Origin: Betaproteobacteria bacterium
Lineage (GTDB): Bacteria > Pseudomonadota > Gammaproteobacteria > Burkholderiales > Burkholderiaceae_F
Assembly (NCBI GenBank): GCA_016861185.1
Contig: BOKW01000003.1
Coordinates: forward strand, 62,001 to 126,000
Direction: 5' to 3'
Length of the DNA stretch: 64,000 nt
The notes under the pieces are model-generated. The model worked only from the letters and a program-made list of their open reading frames with translations. It was not told where the DNA came from and searched no databases. Numbering within the stretch: position 1 is the stretch's first letter; each line of letters opens with the position of its first letter. The translations under genes and the position numbers were made by a program. Positions 1 to 12,741 of this stretch are shown here, piece after piece.

Positions 1-80
1 AGCGCGGCGGCCGAAGCCAGAATCGGCTGCACGTGCAGAAGGCACTCATGGAATACCTGCTCCTTGGTCGGGACGTTCAC
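1..80 (-). CDS. Possible N-terminus of an unidentified protein, cut by the window edge
   Basis: A GTG at position 80 on the minus strand opens a frame that stays open to the window edge and reads MNVPTKEQVFHECLLHVQPI, which looks like a plausible amphipathic N-terminus. It would be divergent from the receptor gene starting at 102. The ribosome binding site is weak (GGGTCA just upstream). A short plus-strand frame ending at 83 is an equally open alternative. No function can be assigned. Confidence 0.25.
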   Translation of the reverse strand, partial: MNVPTKEQVFHECLLHVQPILASAAA

Positions 81-101
81 TGACCCGATGGTGCTGCGTA
101 T

Positions 102-1079
102 ATGAACGCGAATCGCCGCAGGCTTCTTGCTTCCGCGGGCGGCTTGACATTGCTGGCTATGCGCCGCGCGACGGCGCAATCGTGGCCCGCAAAACCGATC
201 CGGCTGGTCCTGACCGCACCGCCCGGCTCTTCGATCGACGTGCTCGGCCGTCTGATCGCCGGCGAGCTGCGCGCGCGGCTCGGCCAGCCGGTCGTGCCCG
301 ACAATCGTCCGCAAGGGGGCGGCACCGTCGGCACCGACACGGTCGCGAAGGCCGAGCGCGACGGCTACACCATCGGGCTGTCGTTCACCGGACCGCTCGC
401 GCTGGCGCCGCTGCTGTACGCCAGGCTGCCGTACGACCCCGCGCGCGATCTCGCGCCGATCGTGCTGGTCGGCTCCGCGCCGAACCTGCTCGCGGTCAAC
501 AGTGCGTTGCCGGTGCAGAGCGCACGCGAGTTCATCGACTACGTTCGCCGGCGGCCGGGCCAGTTGAACTACGCCTCGGTCGGCAACGGCAGCAGCTCGC
601 ACCTGGCGATGGAAATGCTGAAGGCGCAGGCCGGCCTGTACCTCGTGCATATCCCGTACAACGGCGCGCCGCCGGCGGTACAGGCGACCGCCGCGGGCGA
701 CGTGCAGGCGATCATGTCGAACCCGACGTCGCTGATGCCCTTGATCCGCGCGGGTCGCGTTCGGCCGCTCGCAGTGACGAGCGCACAGCGCTGGCCTGGC
801 ATCAAGGAACTGCCGACGATCGCGGAACTCGGCTACCCGGGATTCGAGGCGGTTGCATGGAACGGATTCGTCGCGCCGGCCGGCGCCCCGCGCGAGGTCG
901 TCGAGCGGCTGAACCGCGAGATCAACGCCATCCTGCAGGTGCCCGACGTGCGCCAGCGCGTCGAGGCGGCAGGCTGGGATCCCGTCGGCGGGACGCCCGA
1001 GCAGTTCGCCGCCTACCTGAAGGCCGAGCGCACACGCTGGGCGCCGATCGTCAAGCGCGCCGGGGCGCGCGTCGACTGA
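102..1079 (+). CDS. Bug-family (TctC-like) periplasmic tricarboxylate-type receptor
   Basis: A 325-residue protein with an arginine-rich export signal (NRRRLLAS, hydrophobic stretch, cleavage near ATA-Q around residue 25). The mature part has Bug/TctC hallmarks: an N-terminal W-P-x-K-P-I-R segment, then LDVLGR-like and DNRPQGGG segments, and the mid-protein HIPYNGAPPAVQA and TSLMPLIRAGRVRPLAVTS motifs. This family binds carboxylates in the periplasm of betaproteobacteria, sometimes with a tripartite TctAB permease and often as an orphan receptor. No permease genes are adjacent here, so it is an orphan in this window. The length is normal. The substrate cannot be deduced. Confidence 0.93.
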   Translation: MNANRRRLLASAGGLTLLAMRRATAQSWPAKPIRLVLTAPPGSSIDVLGRLIAGELRARLGQPVVPDNRPQGGGTVGTDTVAKAERDGYTIGLSFTGPLALAPLLYARLPYDPARDLAPIVLVGSAPNLLAVNSALPVQSAREFIDYVRRRPGQLNYASVGNGSSSHLAMEMLKAQAGLYLVHIPYNGAPPAVQATAAGDVQAIMSNPTSLMPLIRAGRVRPLAVTSAQRWPGIKELPTIAELGYPGFEAVAWNGFVAPAGAPREVVERLNREINAILQVPDVRQRVEAAGWDPVGGTPEQFAAYLKAERTRWAPIVKRAGARVD

Positions 1080-1169
1080 AGCCCGTCCGCCAAGGCGCGG
1101 CACAGTGCGGCCGGCCGACGCCGCGTATTCTTGACGCCCATCTCGAATAGCGTTTCGTTGCGATCGACG

Positions 1170-2090
1170 ATGTCCCTGCGCGGAGGATGTGCGGTCTGGC
1201 TTGTGTGCGGGTTGTTGTGGGCGGCGCCTTGCGCCGTCGGCGCTCGGACGTTCGCGCTGCCGCCCGAAGGCGACGCGCTCATCGGCTCGATCGCGACGGT
1301 GACCGCGCGGCACGAAGACACGCTGCTGGACATCGCCCGCGCGCACGAAGTCGGCTACGCGGAGATCGCGGCGGCCAACCCGGGCGTGGACCCGTGGCTG
1401 CCCGGTGAAGGCACGGACATCGTGCTGCCGACCCGGCACGTCCTGCCGGACGCCGCGCGGACGGGGCTCGTGCTCAACCTGCCGGAGTTTCGCCTCTACT
1501 ACTACGGCGCGCGTCGGCCCGGCGAACCGGGGCAAGTATCAACGTATCCGGTGAGCATCGGCGACGCGGACTGGCGCACGCCGCTGGGGCTCACCCGCGT
1601 CGTGTCCAAAGTGAAAAACCCTTCGTGGCGTCCGCCTGCGTCGATCCGCGCAGAACATGCGCGCAACGGCAACACGTTGCCCGTGGTGGTGCCGCCGGGC
1701 CCGGACAATCCCCTCGGCGAGTTCGCGCTGCGCCTCGCGCTGCCCGGTTACCTCATTCACGGCACCAACAAACCGTACGGCATTGGGATGCGGGTAACGC
1801 ACGGCTGCGTGCGTCTGTATCCCGAACATATCGCGCGGCTGTACCGCGAGCTGCCCGTCGGCACGCCGGTGCGCATCATCGACCAGCCGGTCAAGGCCGG
1901 CTGGGACGACGGCGTGCTTTACCTCGAGGTCCACCCGCCGCTGGCGGAAAGCCGGTCGGACGCCGGCGTCACCGCAGCGGTGCGCGCCGTGATCGCGGCC
2001 ACGAATGGCCGCGACGCGGTTATCGACTGGGACACGGTTGCGCGCGCGGCGCGGGAGCGGCGCGGCGTGCCGGTACCGGTGTCGCGCTGA
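1170..2090 (+). CDS. L,D-transpeptidase (ErfK/YbiS/YkuD family) with LysM-like segment
   Basis: A 306-residue exported protein. The signal peptide covers about residues 1-26 (hydrophobic WLVCGLLWAAPCAVGA). A LysM-like stretch follows (DTLLDIARAHEVGYAEIAAANPGVDPWLP), then a YkuD catalytic domain. The active-site signature HGTNKPYGIGMRVTHGCVRL is intact, with the second His, Gly and Cys at about residues 211-213. ATG 1170 is preferred to the upstream TTG at 1131 because it places the signal peptide at the N-terminus. Such enzymes form 3-3 peptidoglycan crosslinks or attach Braun-type lipoprotein to peptidoglycan. The next gene, convergent and directly abutting, encodes an Lpp-like lipoprotein, which suggests the second role. 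Confidence 0.93.
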   Translation: MSLRGGCAVWLVCGLLWAAPCAVGARTFALPPEGDALIGSIATVTARHEDTLLDIARAHEVGYAEIAAANPGVDPWLPGEGTDIVLPTRHVLPDAARTGLVLNLPEFRLYYYGARRPGEPGQVSTYPVSIGDADWRTPLGLTRVVSKVKNPSWRPPASIRAEHARNGNTLPVVVPPGPDNPLGEFALRLALPGYLIHGTNKPYGIGMRVTHGCVRLYPEHIARLYRELPVGTPVRIIDQPVKAGWDDGVLYLEVHPPLAESRSDAGVTAAVRAVIAATNGRDAVIDWDTVARAARERRGVPVPVSR

Positions 2091-2444
2091 CTACTTCTTC
2101 TGCGACTGCTTGAAGGCGCGGTCGAGCTTCTCGTTGAGGGCCTGCGTTGCCGCCTTGGCTTCGTCGGCCGCCCGTTTGGCTTCCTGCGCGGCGGCCTTGG
2201 CCTCGTCGGCCGACCGTTGGGCAGCAGCGGCGGCTTCTCTCGCGGCACGAGCATCGGCGGCGGCTGTATTCGCGGTGCCGCTCGCCTGATCGGCCGCCGA
2301 CTTCGCTTCCTGCGCCAGCTTCCTCGCTCCCGCCGCTTCGCCCTGCACGCGTTCGACATCGCCGGTCGTGGCGCAGCCTGCGGCGAGAACGACCGCAGAC
2401 AGGATCATCGAAAAACCGAGGTACCGATTACGCGTCGTGGTCAT
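2091..2444 (-). CDS. Lpp/OprI-like alanine-zipper outer-membrane lipoprotein
   Basis: A 117-residue lipoprotein. The start at 2444 has a good Shine-Dalgarno (AAGGAG, 8 nt upstream). The signal peptide ends in a lipobox (VLAAGC) with Cys24 as the lipidated residue. The mature part is almost entirely an Ala-rich heptad helix with Glu/Lys/Arg (repeated A-D-E-A-K-A-A), as in the trimeric coiled coils of Lpp and Pseudomonas OprI. The chain ends in Lys-Lys. In Braun lipoprotein the C-terminal Lys is the residue joined to meso-diaminopimelate, so this end fits covalent anchoring. The neighbouring L,D-transpeptidase (stop codon directly adjacent, convergent) is an obvious candidate partner. The function is inferred from architecture. 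Confidence 0.85.
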   Translation of the reverse strand: MTTTRNRYLGFSMILSAVVLAAGCATTGDVERVQGEAAGARKLAQEAKSAADQASGTANTAAADARAAREAAAAAQRSADEAKAAAQEAKRAADEAKAATQALNEKLDRAFKQSQKK

Positions 2445-2636
2445 TGAGCGATCTCCTTGGTTTAGGACCATCGAATGTAAGACTGCTTTCGCTCGCGTGC
2501 AACGGAGGCACTCCGAAGCCTTGATGCATGTCAGCCGGTCCGAACCGTCAGCGCAGCGCCGTCGCACAACGGCGCTCGAACAGCAGCCATCGGACCGCAG
2601 TCGCTGCGCGCCGGCCACCCGCTGGCCGATCCCCGG

Positions 2637-6321
<3,685 letters not shown>

Positions 6322-6327
6322 GCGCCG

Positions 6328-6333
6328 ATTATA
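6328..6333 (-). promoter_or_regulatory. Possible murB -10 element, close to the start codon
   Basis: The minus strand carries TATAAT six nucleotides upstream of the GTG at 6321. If used, transcription would begin at or near the start codon and the message would be leaderless or nearly so. No good -35 is seen, so this could be chance. The ATG at 6387 as the true start would also remove the interpretation. Confidence 0.25.
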
Positions 6334-6499
6334 GGAACCGCCCCTCCGCAGCCGCTTTCCGCGCGGCTCGCACATCGACCGCGCCATACGTCAAGCGCCG
6401 ACCGTCGGTCGGTCGGCGTCGAAACGACGAACTGCCCGGCTTGTTCGTTGCTATTCGAATGACCTACCGTTAACATGGTATGCGGCCGACGAGAAAAAG

Positions 6500-6892
6500 A
6501 TGAAGCCGCGCTCCCGTTCCTACGACCCCTTTGCCCGCTTGCCGACGCTATCGCCGCCTGCGCGCGAAACTGCGCCGGCCGCACCCGTTCGCCGCGCGCC
6601 CGATATGCGCGACCGCTCGGTGCTGGAAACGCGCTATCCCGGCATGGCGCACGCGATCACGCTGCTGTGGGGGCACCCGGAGATGAACGAGTACTTCCGC
6701 AAGCTCTGGCTCGCCGACGGCAGCCAGACGCCGCTCGAGCCGGATGCGATGTCGGAGCTGATGCTGCTCGCGCAGGTGCATCTGCACATCGTTCCGGAAA
6801 AACTGCAGCGCACGCTGGCTTCGATCTACGGGACAGCCTACAGCGCGCCGGCCAAACGCGACGTCTGGGAAGACGTCACCTGGCGCCGCTGA
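6500..6892 (+). CDS. Conserved hypothetical protein of 130 residues
   Basis: This is a small, probably soluble protein. The N-terminal 35 residues are Pro/Arg-rich and likely disordered. The rest is a compact helical region with Trp and charged residues ([52 protein letters not shown]). I do not recognise a family. Codon bias and composition match the surrounding genes. Its 3' end overlaps the convergent amidotransferase gene by 17 bp. A relatively A+T-rich strip lies between it and murB and probably contains both divergent promoters. Confidence 0.7.
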   Translation: MKPRSRSYDPFARLPTLSPPARETAPAAPVRRAPDMRDRSVLETRYPGMAHAITLLWGHPEMNEYFRKLWLADGSQTPLEPDAMSELMLLAQVHLHIVPEKLQRTLASIYGTAYSAPAKRDVWEDVTWRR

Positions 6893-7673
6893 GCGGTCGG
6901 CGCCGCGGCGCCGTCGCAAGTCCCCTGCTCCAACGATCGTAGAGACGCGCGGCCAGCGCGTTCATCCTGGTCGTGCGCGCCTGCACGTCGCGCAGCATCT
7001 CGGCGGCATCCCGCACCGCAGGGCCACCGGTGGCGCGGCGCTCCTCTTCGACCTCGACGATCCAGCTCTCGTCGGAAACCCACGATCTCACCAACGCCGG
7101 CGTCATCTCGCAGTGAAACTGCATGCCGAGATGGGCGTAGCCGCCGCGGTCGATCACGTAGGCCTGGTATTCGCAGAACTCGCTCGCGAGGAAGTTGCGC
7201 GCGCCCGGCGGCAGCTCGAACGCATCGCCGTGCCACTGGAAGAACTCGACGCCTGCGAGCGATTCGACACCCAGCCACTCGGCCGCCAACTGCGCGTCGG
7301 TCACGCGCAGCGCGCCCCAACCGATTTCCTTGACCGCACTGCGCGTCACCGGCACGCCGAGCGCCTTCGCCAGCAACTGCCCGCCGAGACAATGCCCGAT
7401 CACCGGCACGCCGGCGGCATCGGCGGCGCGGATCAGCGCGCATGCGGGTTCGATCCACGGCAACGGATCGTTGACGCTCATCGGACCGCCCATGAAGCAC
7501 AGTCCGGAGAACGCGCGCGGATCGGCCGGCACCGGTTCGCCGCGGTCGATGCGGATCAGCGCGTACGGCAGTTCACGCTCGCGCAGCCAGGTTTCGAAGT
7601 AGCCCGGACCGACATCGCGATCGTGCTGAAAGATCGCGACCGGCCGCGCGGTCCCGCTCGTGGCCGACCTCAT
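6876..7673 (-). CDS. Class I glutamine amidotransferase-like protein
   Basis: A 265-residue stand-alone type 1 GATase domain. The nucleophile elbow is intact ([16 protein letters not shown]), and a His/Glu pair completes the triad in [11 protein letters not shown]. The N-terminal part has the usual [14 protein letters not shown] and [11 protein letters not shown] segments. Proteins of this GuaA-domain type hydrolyse glutamine or gamma-glutamyl bonds, and the acceptor is unknown here. The ATG at 7673 overlaps the dxs stop (ATGA), so translation is probably coupled to dxs, making it the last gene of xseB-ispA-dxs. A role in isoprenoid metabolism is not implied by the sequence. Confidence 0.88.
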   Translation of the reverse strand: MRSATSGTARPVAIFQHDRDVGPGYFETWLRERELPYALIRIDRGEPVPADPRAFSGLCFMGGPMSVNDPLPWIEPACALIRAADAAGVPVIGHCLGGQLLAKALGVPVTRSAVKEIGWGALRVTDAQLAAEWLGVESLAGVEFFQWHGDAFELPPGARNFLASEFCEYQAYVIDRGGYAHLGMQFHCEMTPALVRSWVSDESWIVEVEEERRATGGPAVRDAAEMLRDVQARTTRMNALAARLYDRWSRGLATAPRRRPLSGAR

Positions 7674-9568
7674 GCGGCCGGTCGAACGCGCCGCGTTTCG
7701 CGCAGCAGTTCGCCGAAGCGCGCGCGGATCGACGCTTCGATGCCCGCGGCGTCGAGCCCCACCGAGGCGAGCAACTTGGCCGGATCGCCGTGGTCGACGA
7801 AACGGTCGGGCAATCCGAGATGAAGCAGCGGCCGCTCGATGCCGAGTTCGTCGAGCACCTCGCGGCAGGCGCTGCCGGCACCGCCCAGCACGGCACTTTC
7901 CTCGACGGTGACGAGCGCATCGTGCGAGCGCGCGAGCTTTTCGATCAACGCGCGATCGATCGGCTTGACGAAGCGCATGTCGGCGACCGTCGCATCGATC
8001 GCCTCGGCGGCGGCCAGCGCAGGCTGCACCATCGAGCCGAACGCGAGGATCGCGACCTGCGCGCCGGGACGCGCGCCCGACTCGCGCCGAACGACGCCCT
8101 GCCCGATCGGCAGCGGATCCAGGGTGCGCTCGATCGCTGCGCCCGGCCCGGTGCCGCGCGGATAGCGCACGGCAGCCGGTCCGTCGTGACGGAACGCCGC
8201 GGTCAGCATGCGCCGGCATTCGTTCTCGTCGCTCGGCGCCATCACGACGAGGTTCGGAATGCAGCGCAGATACGAAAGATCGAACGCGCCGTGATGGGTG
8301 GCGCCGTCGGCGCCGACCAGCCCCCCGCGGTCGAGCGCGAACACCACGGGCAGGTTCTGGATCGCGACGTCGTGGATCAACTGGTCGTACGCGCGCTGCA
8401 GGAAGGTCGAGTAGATCGCGACGACCGGCTTCATCCCCTCGCACGCGAGCCCGGCGGCGAAGGTGACCGCGTGCTGCTCGGCGATGCCGACGTCGAAGTA
8501 GCGGTTCGGGAACTCCTGCTCGAAGCGCACCAGCCCCGAGCCTTCGCGCATCGCCGGCGTGATGCCGATAAGGCGCGGATCGGCCGCGGCCATGTCGCAC
8601 AGCCAGTCGCCGAAGATCTGCGTGTAGGTCGGCTTGCCCGGTGCAGCCTTCTTGATCCCTTCCTTCGGGTCGAACTTGCCGGGGCCGTGATAAAGCACCG
8701 GGTCGGCTTCGGCGAGCTTGTAGCCCTGCCCCTTCTTCGTCACGACGTGCAGGAACTGCGGACCGTCGAGCGCACGCAGGTTCTGCAGCGTCGGGATCAG
8801 CGAATCGAGATCGTGGCCGTCGATCGGGCCGATGTAGTTGAAGCCGAACTCCTCGAACAGCGTGCCCGGAACGACCATGCCTTTCGCGTGCTCCTCGAGC
8901 CGCTTGGCCAGTTCGAACACGGGCGGGAAGTTCTTCAGCACGTTCTTGCCGGCCTGCTTCGCCGCTGCGTAGAACTTGCCGCTCATCAGCCGCGCCAGAT
9001 ACCGGTTGAGCGCGCCGACCGGCGGCGAGATCGACATGTCGTTGTCGTTCAGGATCACGAGCAGACGGACGTTCTCGACGACGCCGGCGTTGTTCAGCGC
9101 CTCGAACGCCTGGCCCGCGGTCATCGCGCCGTCGCCGATCACCGCGATCGCATGCCGCTTCTCGCCGAGGTTGCGCGCCGCCACCGCCATGCCGAGCGCG
9201 GCCGAGATTGACGTCGACGAATGCGCGGTGCCGAAGGTGTCGTATTCGGATTCGCTCCGGCGCGGAAAACCCGAGATGCCGCCGAACTGGCGCAGCGTCT
9301 TCATCGCGTCGCGCCGCCCCGTGAGGATCTTGTGCGGGTAGGTCTGATGGCCGACGTCCCAGACGATGCGGTCGTCCGGCGTGTCGAACACGTAGTGCAG
9401 CGCGATCGTCAGCTCGACGGTGCCGAGGTTCGACGACAGATGCCCGCCGGTCTGCGACACCGACTCGAGCACGAAGGCGCGCAGTTCGTCGGCGAGCTGC
9501 TTCAGCTGCGCGCGCTCGAGCCGCCGCAAATCGGCGGGCGAGTCGATCGTCGGCAGGAGCGCTTCCAT
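7670..9568 (-). CDS. dxs: 1-deoxy-D-xylulose-5-phosphate synthase
   Basis: A 632-residue thiamine-diphosphate enzyme that condenses pyruvate and glyceraldehyde-3-phosphate to DXP, the first step of the MEP isoprenoid pathway. Motifs: [19 protein letters not shown] near the N-terminus, [19 protein letters not shown], the ThDP motif [18 protein letters not shown], and [20 protein letters not shown]. The length is typical. The start at 9568 ([11 protein letters not shown]) matches the family, and the longer open frame is not homologous. It lies 19 nt downstream of ispA in the operon xseB-ispA-dxs, a common arrangement in proteobacteria. Confidence 0.98.
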   Translation of the reverse strand: MEALLPTIDSPADLRRLERAQLKQLADELRAFVLESVSQTGGHLSSNLGTVELTIALHYVFDTPDDRIVWDVGHQTYPHKILTGRRDAMKTLRQFGGISGFPRRSESEYDTFGTAHSSTSISAALGMAVAARNLGEKRHAIAVIGDGAMTAGQAFEALNNAGVVENVRLLVILNDNDMSISPPVGALNRYLARLMSGKFYAAAKQAGKNVLKNFPPVFELAKRLEEHAKGMVVPGTLFEEFGFNYIGPIDGHDLDSLIPTLQNLRALDGPQFLHVVTKKGQGYKLAEADPVLYHGPGKFDPKEGIKKAAPGKPTYTQIFGDWLCDMAAADPRLIGITPAMREGSGLVRFEQEFPNRYFDVGIAEQHAVTFAAGLACEGMKPVVAIYSTFLQRAYDQLIHDVAIQNLPVVFALDRGGLVGADGATHHGAFDLSYLRCIPNLVVMAPSDENECRRMLTAAFRHDGPAAVRYPRGTGPGAAIERTLDPLPIGQGVVRRESGARPGAQVAILAFGSMVQPALAAAEAIDATVADMRFVKPIDRALIEKLARSHDALVTVEESAVLGGAGSACREVLDELGIERPLLHLGLPDRFVDHGDPAKLLASVGLDAAGIEASIRARFGELLRETRRVRPAA

Positions 9569-9587
9569 CGGCGGACCCGCGCCGCGC

Positions 9588-10511
9588 TCAGTGCGAGCGC
9601 AACACGATGAAGTCGGCCAATTGTCGCAGACGCTCGGCCCGGGCGCCCAAACCTGCGATCGCGTCGAGGGCTTCTGCGCGCAGACGCCCGGCGCGCGCTT
9701 TCGCTTCGTCGAGCCCCAGCACCGAAACGTAGGTCGGCTTGGCCTGCAACGCGTCCTTGCCGGCGGTCTTGCCGAGCACATCGGACGAGCCCTCGACGTC
9801 GAGCACGTCGTCGACGATCTGGAACGCCAGCCCGATCGCGCGGCCGTACGCGTCGACCGCAGCCAGCGTCGCTTCGTCGGCGCGGCCGGCGAGCGCGCCC
9901 ATGCGCACCGATGCGCGCAGCAGCGCGCCGGTCTTCATCCGGTGCATCCGCTCGAGCTCTTCGGCGCTCATCGTCTGTCCGACCGCGGCCAGATCGATCG
10001 CCTGTCCGCCGCACATGCCTTCGGTGCCGGCCGCATGCGCCAGCTCGCGCATCAATGCCGCGCACGCCGCGGGTGGAAGCGGCGCATCGGCGAGCGCCTT
10101 GAACGCCTCGGCCTGCAGCGCGTCGCCGGCGAGCATCGCGGTCGCTTCGTCGAACGCGACATGCACGGTCGGCTTGCCGCGCCGGAGCACGTCGTCGTCC
10201 ATGCACGGCAGGTCGTCGTGGATCAGCGAATACGCGTGCACGTATTCGACGGCCAGCGCCGCGCAGTCGAGCGCCGCCGCGTCGGCCCCGCTCACTTCGC
10301 CCGCCGCGTAGACGAGCAGCGGCCGCACCCGCTTGCCGCCGTCGAGCACCGCGTAGCGCATCGCCTCGTGCAGCCGCGTCGGAACGAGACTCGGCGCGGG
10401 CAGTTGCAGCTCGGCGGCGCGCTCGAAGCGCGCGAGCATCGAATGCATCCAGTCGTCGAAGGAAAGCGACCCGGCGGCCGGCCGCCGCGCCTGCGCAGCG
10501 CTCGCGCTCAC
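9588..10511 (-). CDS. ispA: Farnesyl diphosphate synthase (polyprenyl synthetase)
   Basis: A 307-residue trans-prenyltransferase that builds C15 farnesyl diphosphate from IPP and DMAPP/GPP. The first Asp-rich motif is [20 protein letters not shown] and the second is [24 protein letters not shown] and [15 protein letters not shown] are also diagnostic. The start is assigned to GTG 10511, giving [11 protein letters not shown], because GTGA overlaps the xseB stop codon. An internal ATG (MHSMLARFE) is a weaker option. Overlap with xseB implies translational coupling. Confidence 0.95.
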   Translation of the reverse strand: MSASAAQARRPAAGSLSFDDWMHSMLARFERAAELQLPAPSLVPTRLHEAMRYAVLDGGKRVRPLLVYAAGEVSGADAAALDCAALAVEYVHAYSLIHDDLPCMDDDVLRRGKPTVHVAFDEATAMLAGDALQAEAFKALADAPLPPAACAALMRELAHAAGTEGMCGGQAIDLAAVGQTMSAEELERMHRMKTGALLRASVRMGALAGRADEATLAAVDAYGRAIGLAFQIVDDVLDVEGSSDVLGKTAGKDALQAKPTYVSVLGLDEAKARAGRLRAEALDAIAGLGARAERLRQLADFIVLRSH

Positions 10512-10765
10512 TGGCCGCCGCCCCGCAGTTCGGACGGATCGAGCGGCTTCAGCAGTTCGCCGTCGAGCTTCCTGATCTCCTGCTCGGCGGCGGCGAGCTT
10601 GCCCTGGCAGTAGCGCGCCAGCTCCGCGCCACGGCGGTACGCGGCGATCGAATCGTCGAGGCTCAGTTCGCCCGCTTCCATCCTGCGCACGAGCGCGTCG
10701 AGCTCGTCGAGGGCCTGCTCGAAAGTCAGTTCGGCGACGGGTTTGGGGGCGGACGCGCGCGCCAT
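10508..10765 (-). CDS. xseB: Exodeoxyribonuclease VII small subunit
   Basis: An 85-residue XseB, the small helical subunit that with XseA degrades single-stranded DNA to oligonucleotides. The conserved segments LTFEQALDELDALVRRMEAG, LSLDDSIAAYRRGAELARYC and LAAAEQEIRKL cover nearly the whole chain. The start is ATG 10765 (MARASAPKP). It is the first gene of xseB-ispA-dxs, an association conserved across proteobacteria. xseA is not in the window. Confidence 0.95.
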   Translation of the reverse strand: MARASAPKPVAELTFEQALDELDALVRRMEAGELSLDDSIAAYRRGAELARYCQGKLAAAEQEIRKLDGELLKPLDPSELRGGGQ

Positions 10766-10796
10766 TGGCAGGGTTCGCGGTGCGAAGGACGGCACG

Positions 10797-10802
10797 ATTG
10801 TA
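10797..10802 (-). promoter_or_regulatory. Possible -10 element for the xseB operon
   Basis: The minus strand has TACAAT about 32 nt upstream of the xseB start. A matching -35 is not evident at the correct spacing. It lies in the short divergent region between xseB and the EamA transporter gene. Confidence 0.3.
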
Positions 10803-10852
10803 GAGCAGCGTCAAAGGCGCACCGATGGCGCTTCGCTAAACTCACACGCCGT

Positions 10853-11755
10853 ATGCAATCGCTCTGGATGGTGTTCGCGTCCGCCCTGTTCGCGGTGATG
10901 GGGGCGTGCGTCAAACTGGCCTCGCAGTACTACAGCGTCGCCGAGATCGTCTTCTACCGCTCCGCCATCGGCGCCGTGATCCTGTTCGCCTTCGTGCGCG
11001 CCAGCGGCGGCTCGCTGCGCACGCCCGTGCCATGGTTGCACGCGAGCCGCGGCGCGGTCGGCACGCTGTCGTTGTCGCTGTGGTTCTTCGCGACCGCGGT
11101 GCTGCCGCTCGGCACGGCGATGACGCTGAACTTCTCGTCGCCGTTGTTCCTGGCGGCGTTCGCCGTGCTGGCCGCGCTGGTCGCCGGGCGGCGCGTGCAG
11201 TGGCCGCTCGCGCTCGCGGTGGCTGCCGGTTTCGTCGGCGTCGTGCTCGTGCTGCAGCCGAGCTTCCGCACCGACCAGACCGTCGCGGGGATCGCGGGGC
11301 TCGTCTCGGGCGTGCTGTCCGCTGCGGCTTACTGGCATGTGCGCGAACTCGGCAAGCTCGGCGAACCCGAGTGGCGCACGGTGTTCTACTTCTCGCTGTC
11401 GGGCGTGGCGCTGGGTCTCGCCGGCACGCTCGTGACCGGTTTCTCGTCGCATTCGTGGCGCGGCGCCGCGCTGCTCGCCGCCGTCGGCATCACCGCAACC
11501 GCAGCGCAACTTGCGATGACGCGCGCCTACGGCAGGGGGCGCACGCTGCTCACGGCCAATCTGCAGTTTTCGGCAGTCGTGTTCGCCGCGGCGCTCGGCG
11601 AACTGGTGTTCTCCGACCGCATTCCGCCGATCGGCTACCTCGGCATTGCGGTGATCATCGCCAGCGGTGTGCTGTCCACGTTCGTCTCGATGCGCCCGCT
11701 GCGCCCGGCATCGCGCGGCCGCGTACCGCTCGCCGAACCCAGTACCGAAAAATGA
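10853..11755 (+). CDS. EamA/DMT-family drug-metabolite transporter
   Basis: A 300-residue inner-membrane protein with ten predicted transmembrane segments arranged as two EamA repeats. Repeat 1 starts with SLWMVFASALFAVMGACVKL and YYSVAEIVFYRSAIGAVILF. Repeat 2 includes GIAGLVSGVLSAAAYWHV and ends near GYLGIAVIIASGVLSTF. The family exports amino acids, nucleosides or other small metabolites, and the substrate here is unknown. Its TGA overlaps the ATG of the downstream sulfurtransferase (ATGA), so the two genes are probably co-translated. Confidence 0.9.
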   Translation: MQSLWMVFASALFAVMGACVKLASQYYSVAEIVFYRSAIGAVILFAFVRASGGSLRTPVPWLHASRGAVGTLSLSLWFFATAVLPLGTAMTLNFSSPLFLAAFAVLAALVAGRRVQWPLALAVAAGFVGVVLVLQPSFRTDQTVAGIAGLVSGVLSAAAYWHVRELGKLGEPEWRTVFYFSLSGVALGLAGTLVTGFSSHSWRGAALLAAVGITATAAQLAMTRAYGRGRTLLTANLQFSAVVFAAALGELVFSDRIPPIGYLGIAVIIASGVLSTFVSMRPLRPASRGRVPLAEPSTEK

Positions 11756-12603
11756 ACACGACGCTCGTCACCGCCGAAGAACTCGAAGCGCATCTGTTCG
11801 ACCGCGACTGGTGCGTGGTCGACTGCCGCCACGACCTGATGGACTTCGAGGCGGGCTGGCGCGCCTACCAGGCGGGACACATCCCGGGTGCGACCTTCGC
11901 GAACGTCGAAGAGGATCTGTCCGGCGAAAAGACGGGCCGCAACGGCCGCCATCCGCTGCCGAAACGCGAAGACCTGGTCGAAGTCTTCCGCGACTGGGGC
12001 ATCGACGACGACACGCAGATCGTCGCGTACGACGCGCACGGCGGTCAGTTCGCCGTGCGGCTGTGGTGGCTTGCGCGCTGGCTCGGCCACGCGAAGGTCG
12101 CGGTGCTCGACGGCGGCTGGCAGGCGTGGCTTGCAAAGACGAACTGGTCGAGCACCGCGCTGCCCGATCGCGAGCGCGGCAGTTTCGAGGCGCGCGCGCC
12201 GCTCGCCGCGGTCGCGACCGCCGATGAAGTCCTCGCCGCCCGCGACGACGCGGCCGCGCTGATCGTCGATGCGCGCGCGCCGGAGCGCTTCGCCGGCCGC
12301 GTCGAGCCGATCGATCCGGTCGCGGGACACATTCCGGGCGCGCTCAACCGCTTCTGGCAGGACAACCTCGCGGCCAAGCCCGACGGCCGATTCAAGCCGC
12401 CGCAGCAGCTGAGCGCCGAGTTCGAGCGGCTCCTCGCCGGTCGCACGCCTGCGCAGATGGTCACCTACTGCGGGTCGGGCGTCACGAGCTGCCACCATCT
12501 GCTTGCGATGGAGCACGCCGGACTCAGCGGCGCGCGCCTGTACGCTGGCTCCTGGAGCGAATGGATCGCCGATCCGTCGCGGCCGGTGGTGAGAGGCCCG
12601 TAA
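11752..12603 (+). CDS. sseA: Two-domain sulfurtransferase (3-mercaptopyruvate/thiosulfate type)
   Basis: A 283-residue protein with tandem rhodanese domains. The N-terminal domain is inactive (VVDCRHDLMDFEAGW ... YDAHGGQFAVRLWW). The C-terminal domain carries the catalytic Cys at about residue 240 in TYCGSGVTSCHHLL. The CGSGVT loop is typical of 3-mercaptopyruvate sulfurtransferase, whereas thiosulfate-preferring rhodaneses usually carry CRKGVT-like loops. It is probably cytoplasmic and handles sulfane sulfur transfer or cyanide detoxification. It is translationally coupled to the EamA gene. Confidence 0.92.
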   Translation: MNTTLVTAEELEAHLFDRDWCVVDCRHDLMDFEAGWRAYQAGHIPGATFANVEEDLSGEKTGRNGRHPLPKREDLVEVFRDWGIDDDTQIVAYDAHGGQFAVRLWWLARWLGHAKVAVLDGGWQAWLAKTNWSSTALPDRERGSFEARAPLAAVATADEVLAARDDAAALIVDARAPERFAGRVEPIDPVAGHIPGALNRFWQDNLAAKPDGRFKPPQQLSAEFERLLAGRTPAQMVTYCGSGVTSCHHLLAMEHAGLSGARLYAGSWSEWIADPSRPVVRGP

Positions 12604-12741
12604 CTCGCGATTCGGATTGCGGATTGCGCGGGATCACGCCTGCGCGGCGCCGCCCGCGAACGGGCGCTTTCAGATGGCGATGCGCGAGATTCCTCGCCGC
12701 GCAGCGCCTCGCATGACCGCACGCTGCTCAGCGCAATCCGA

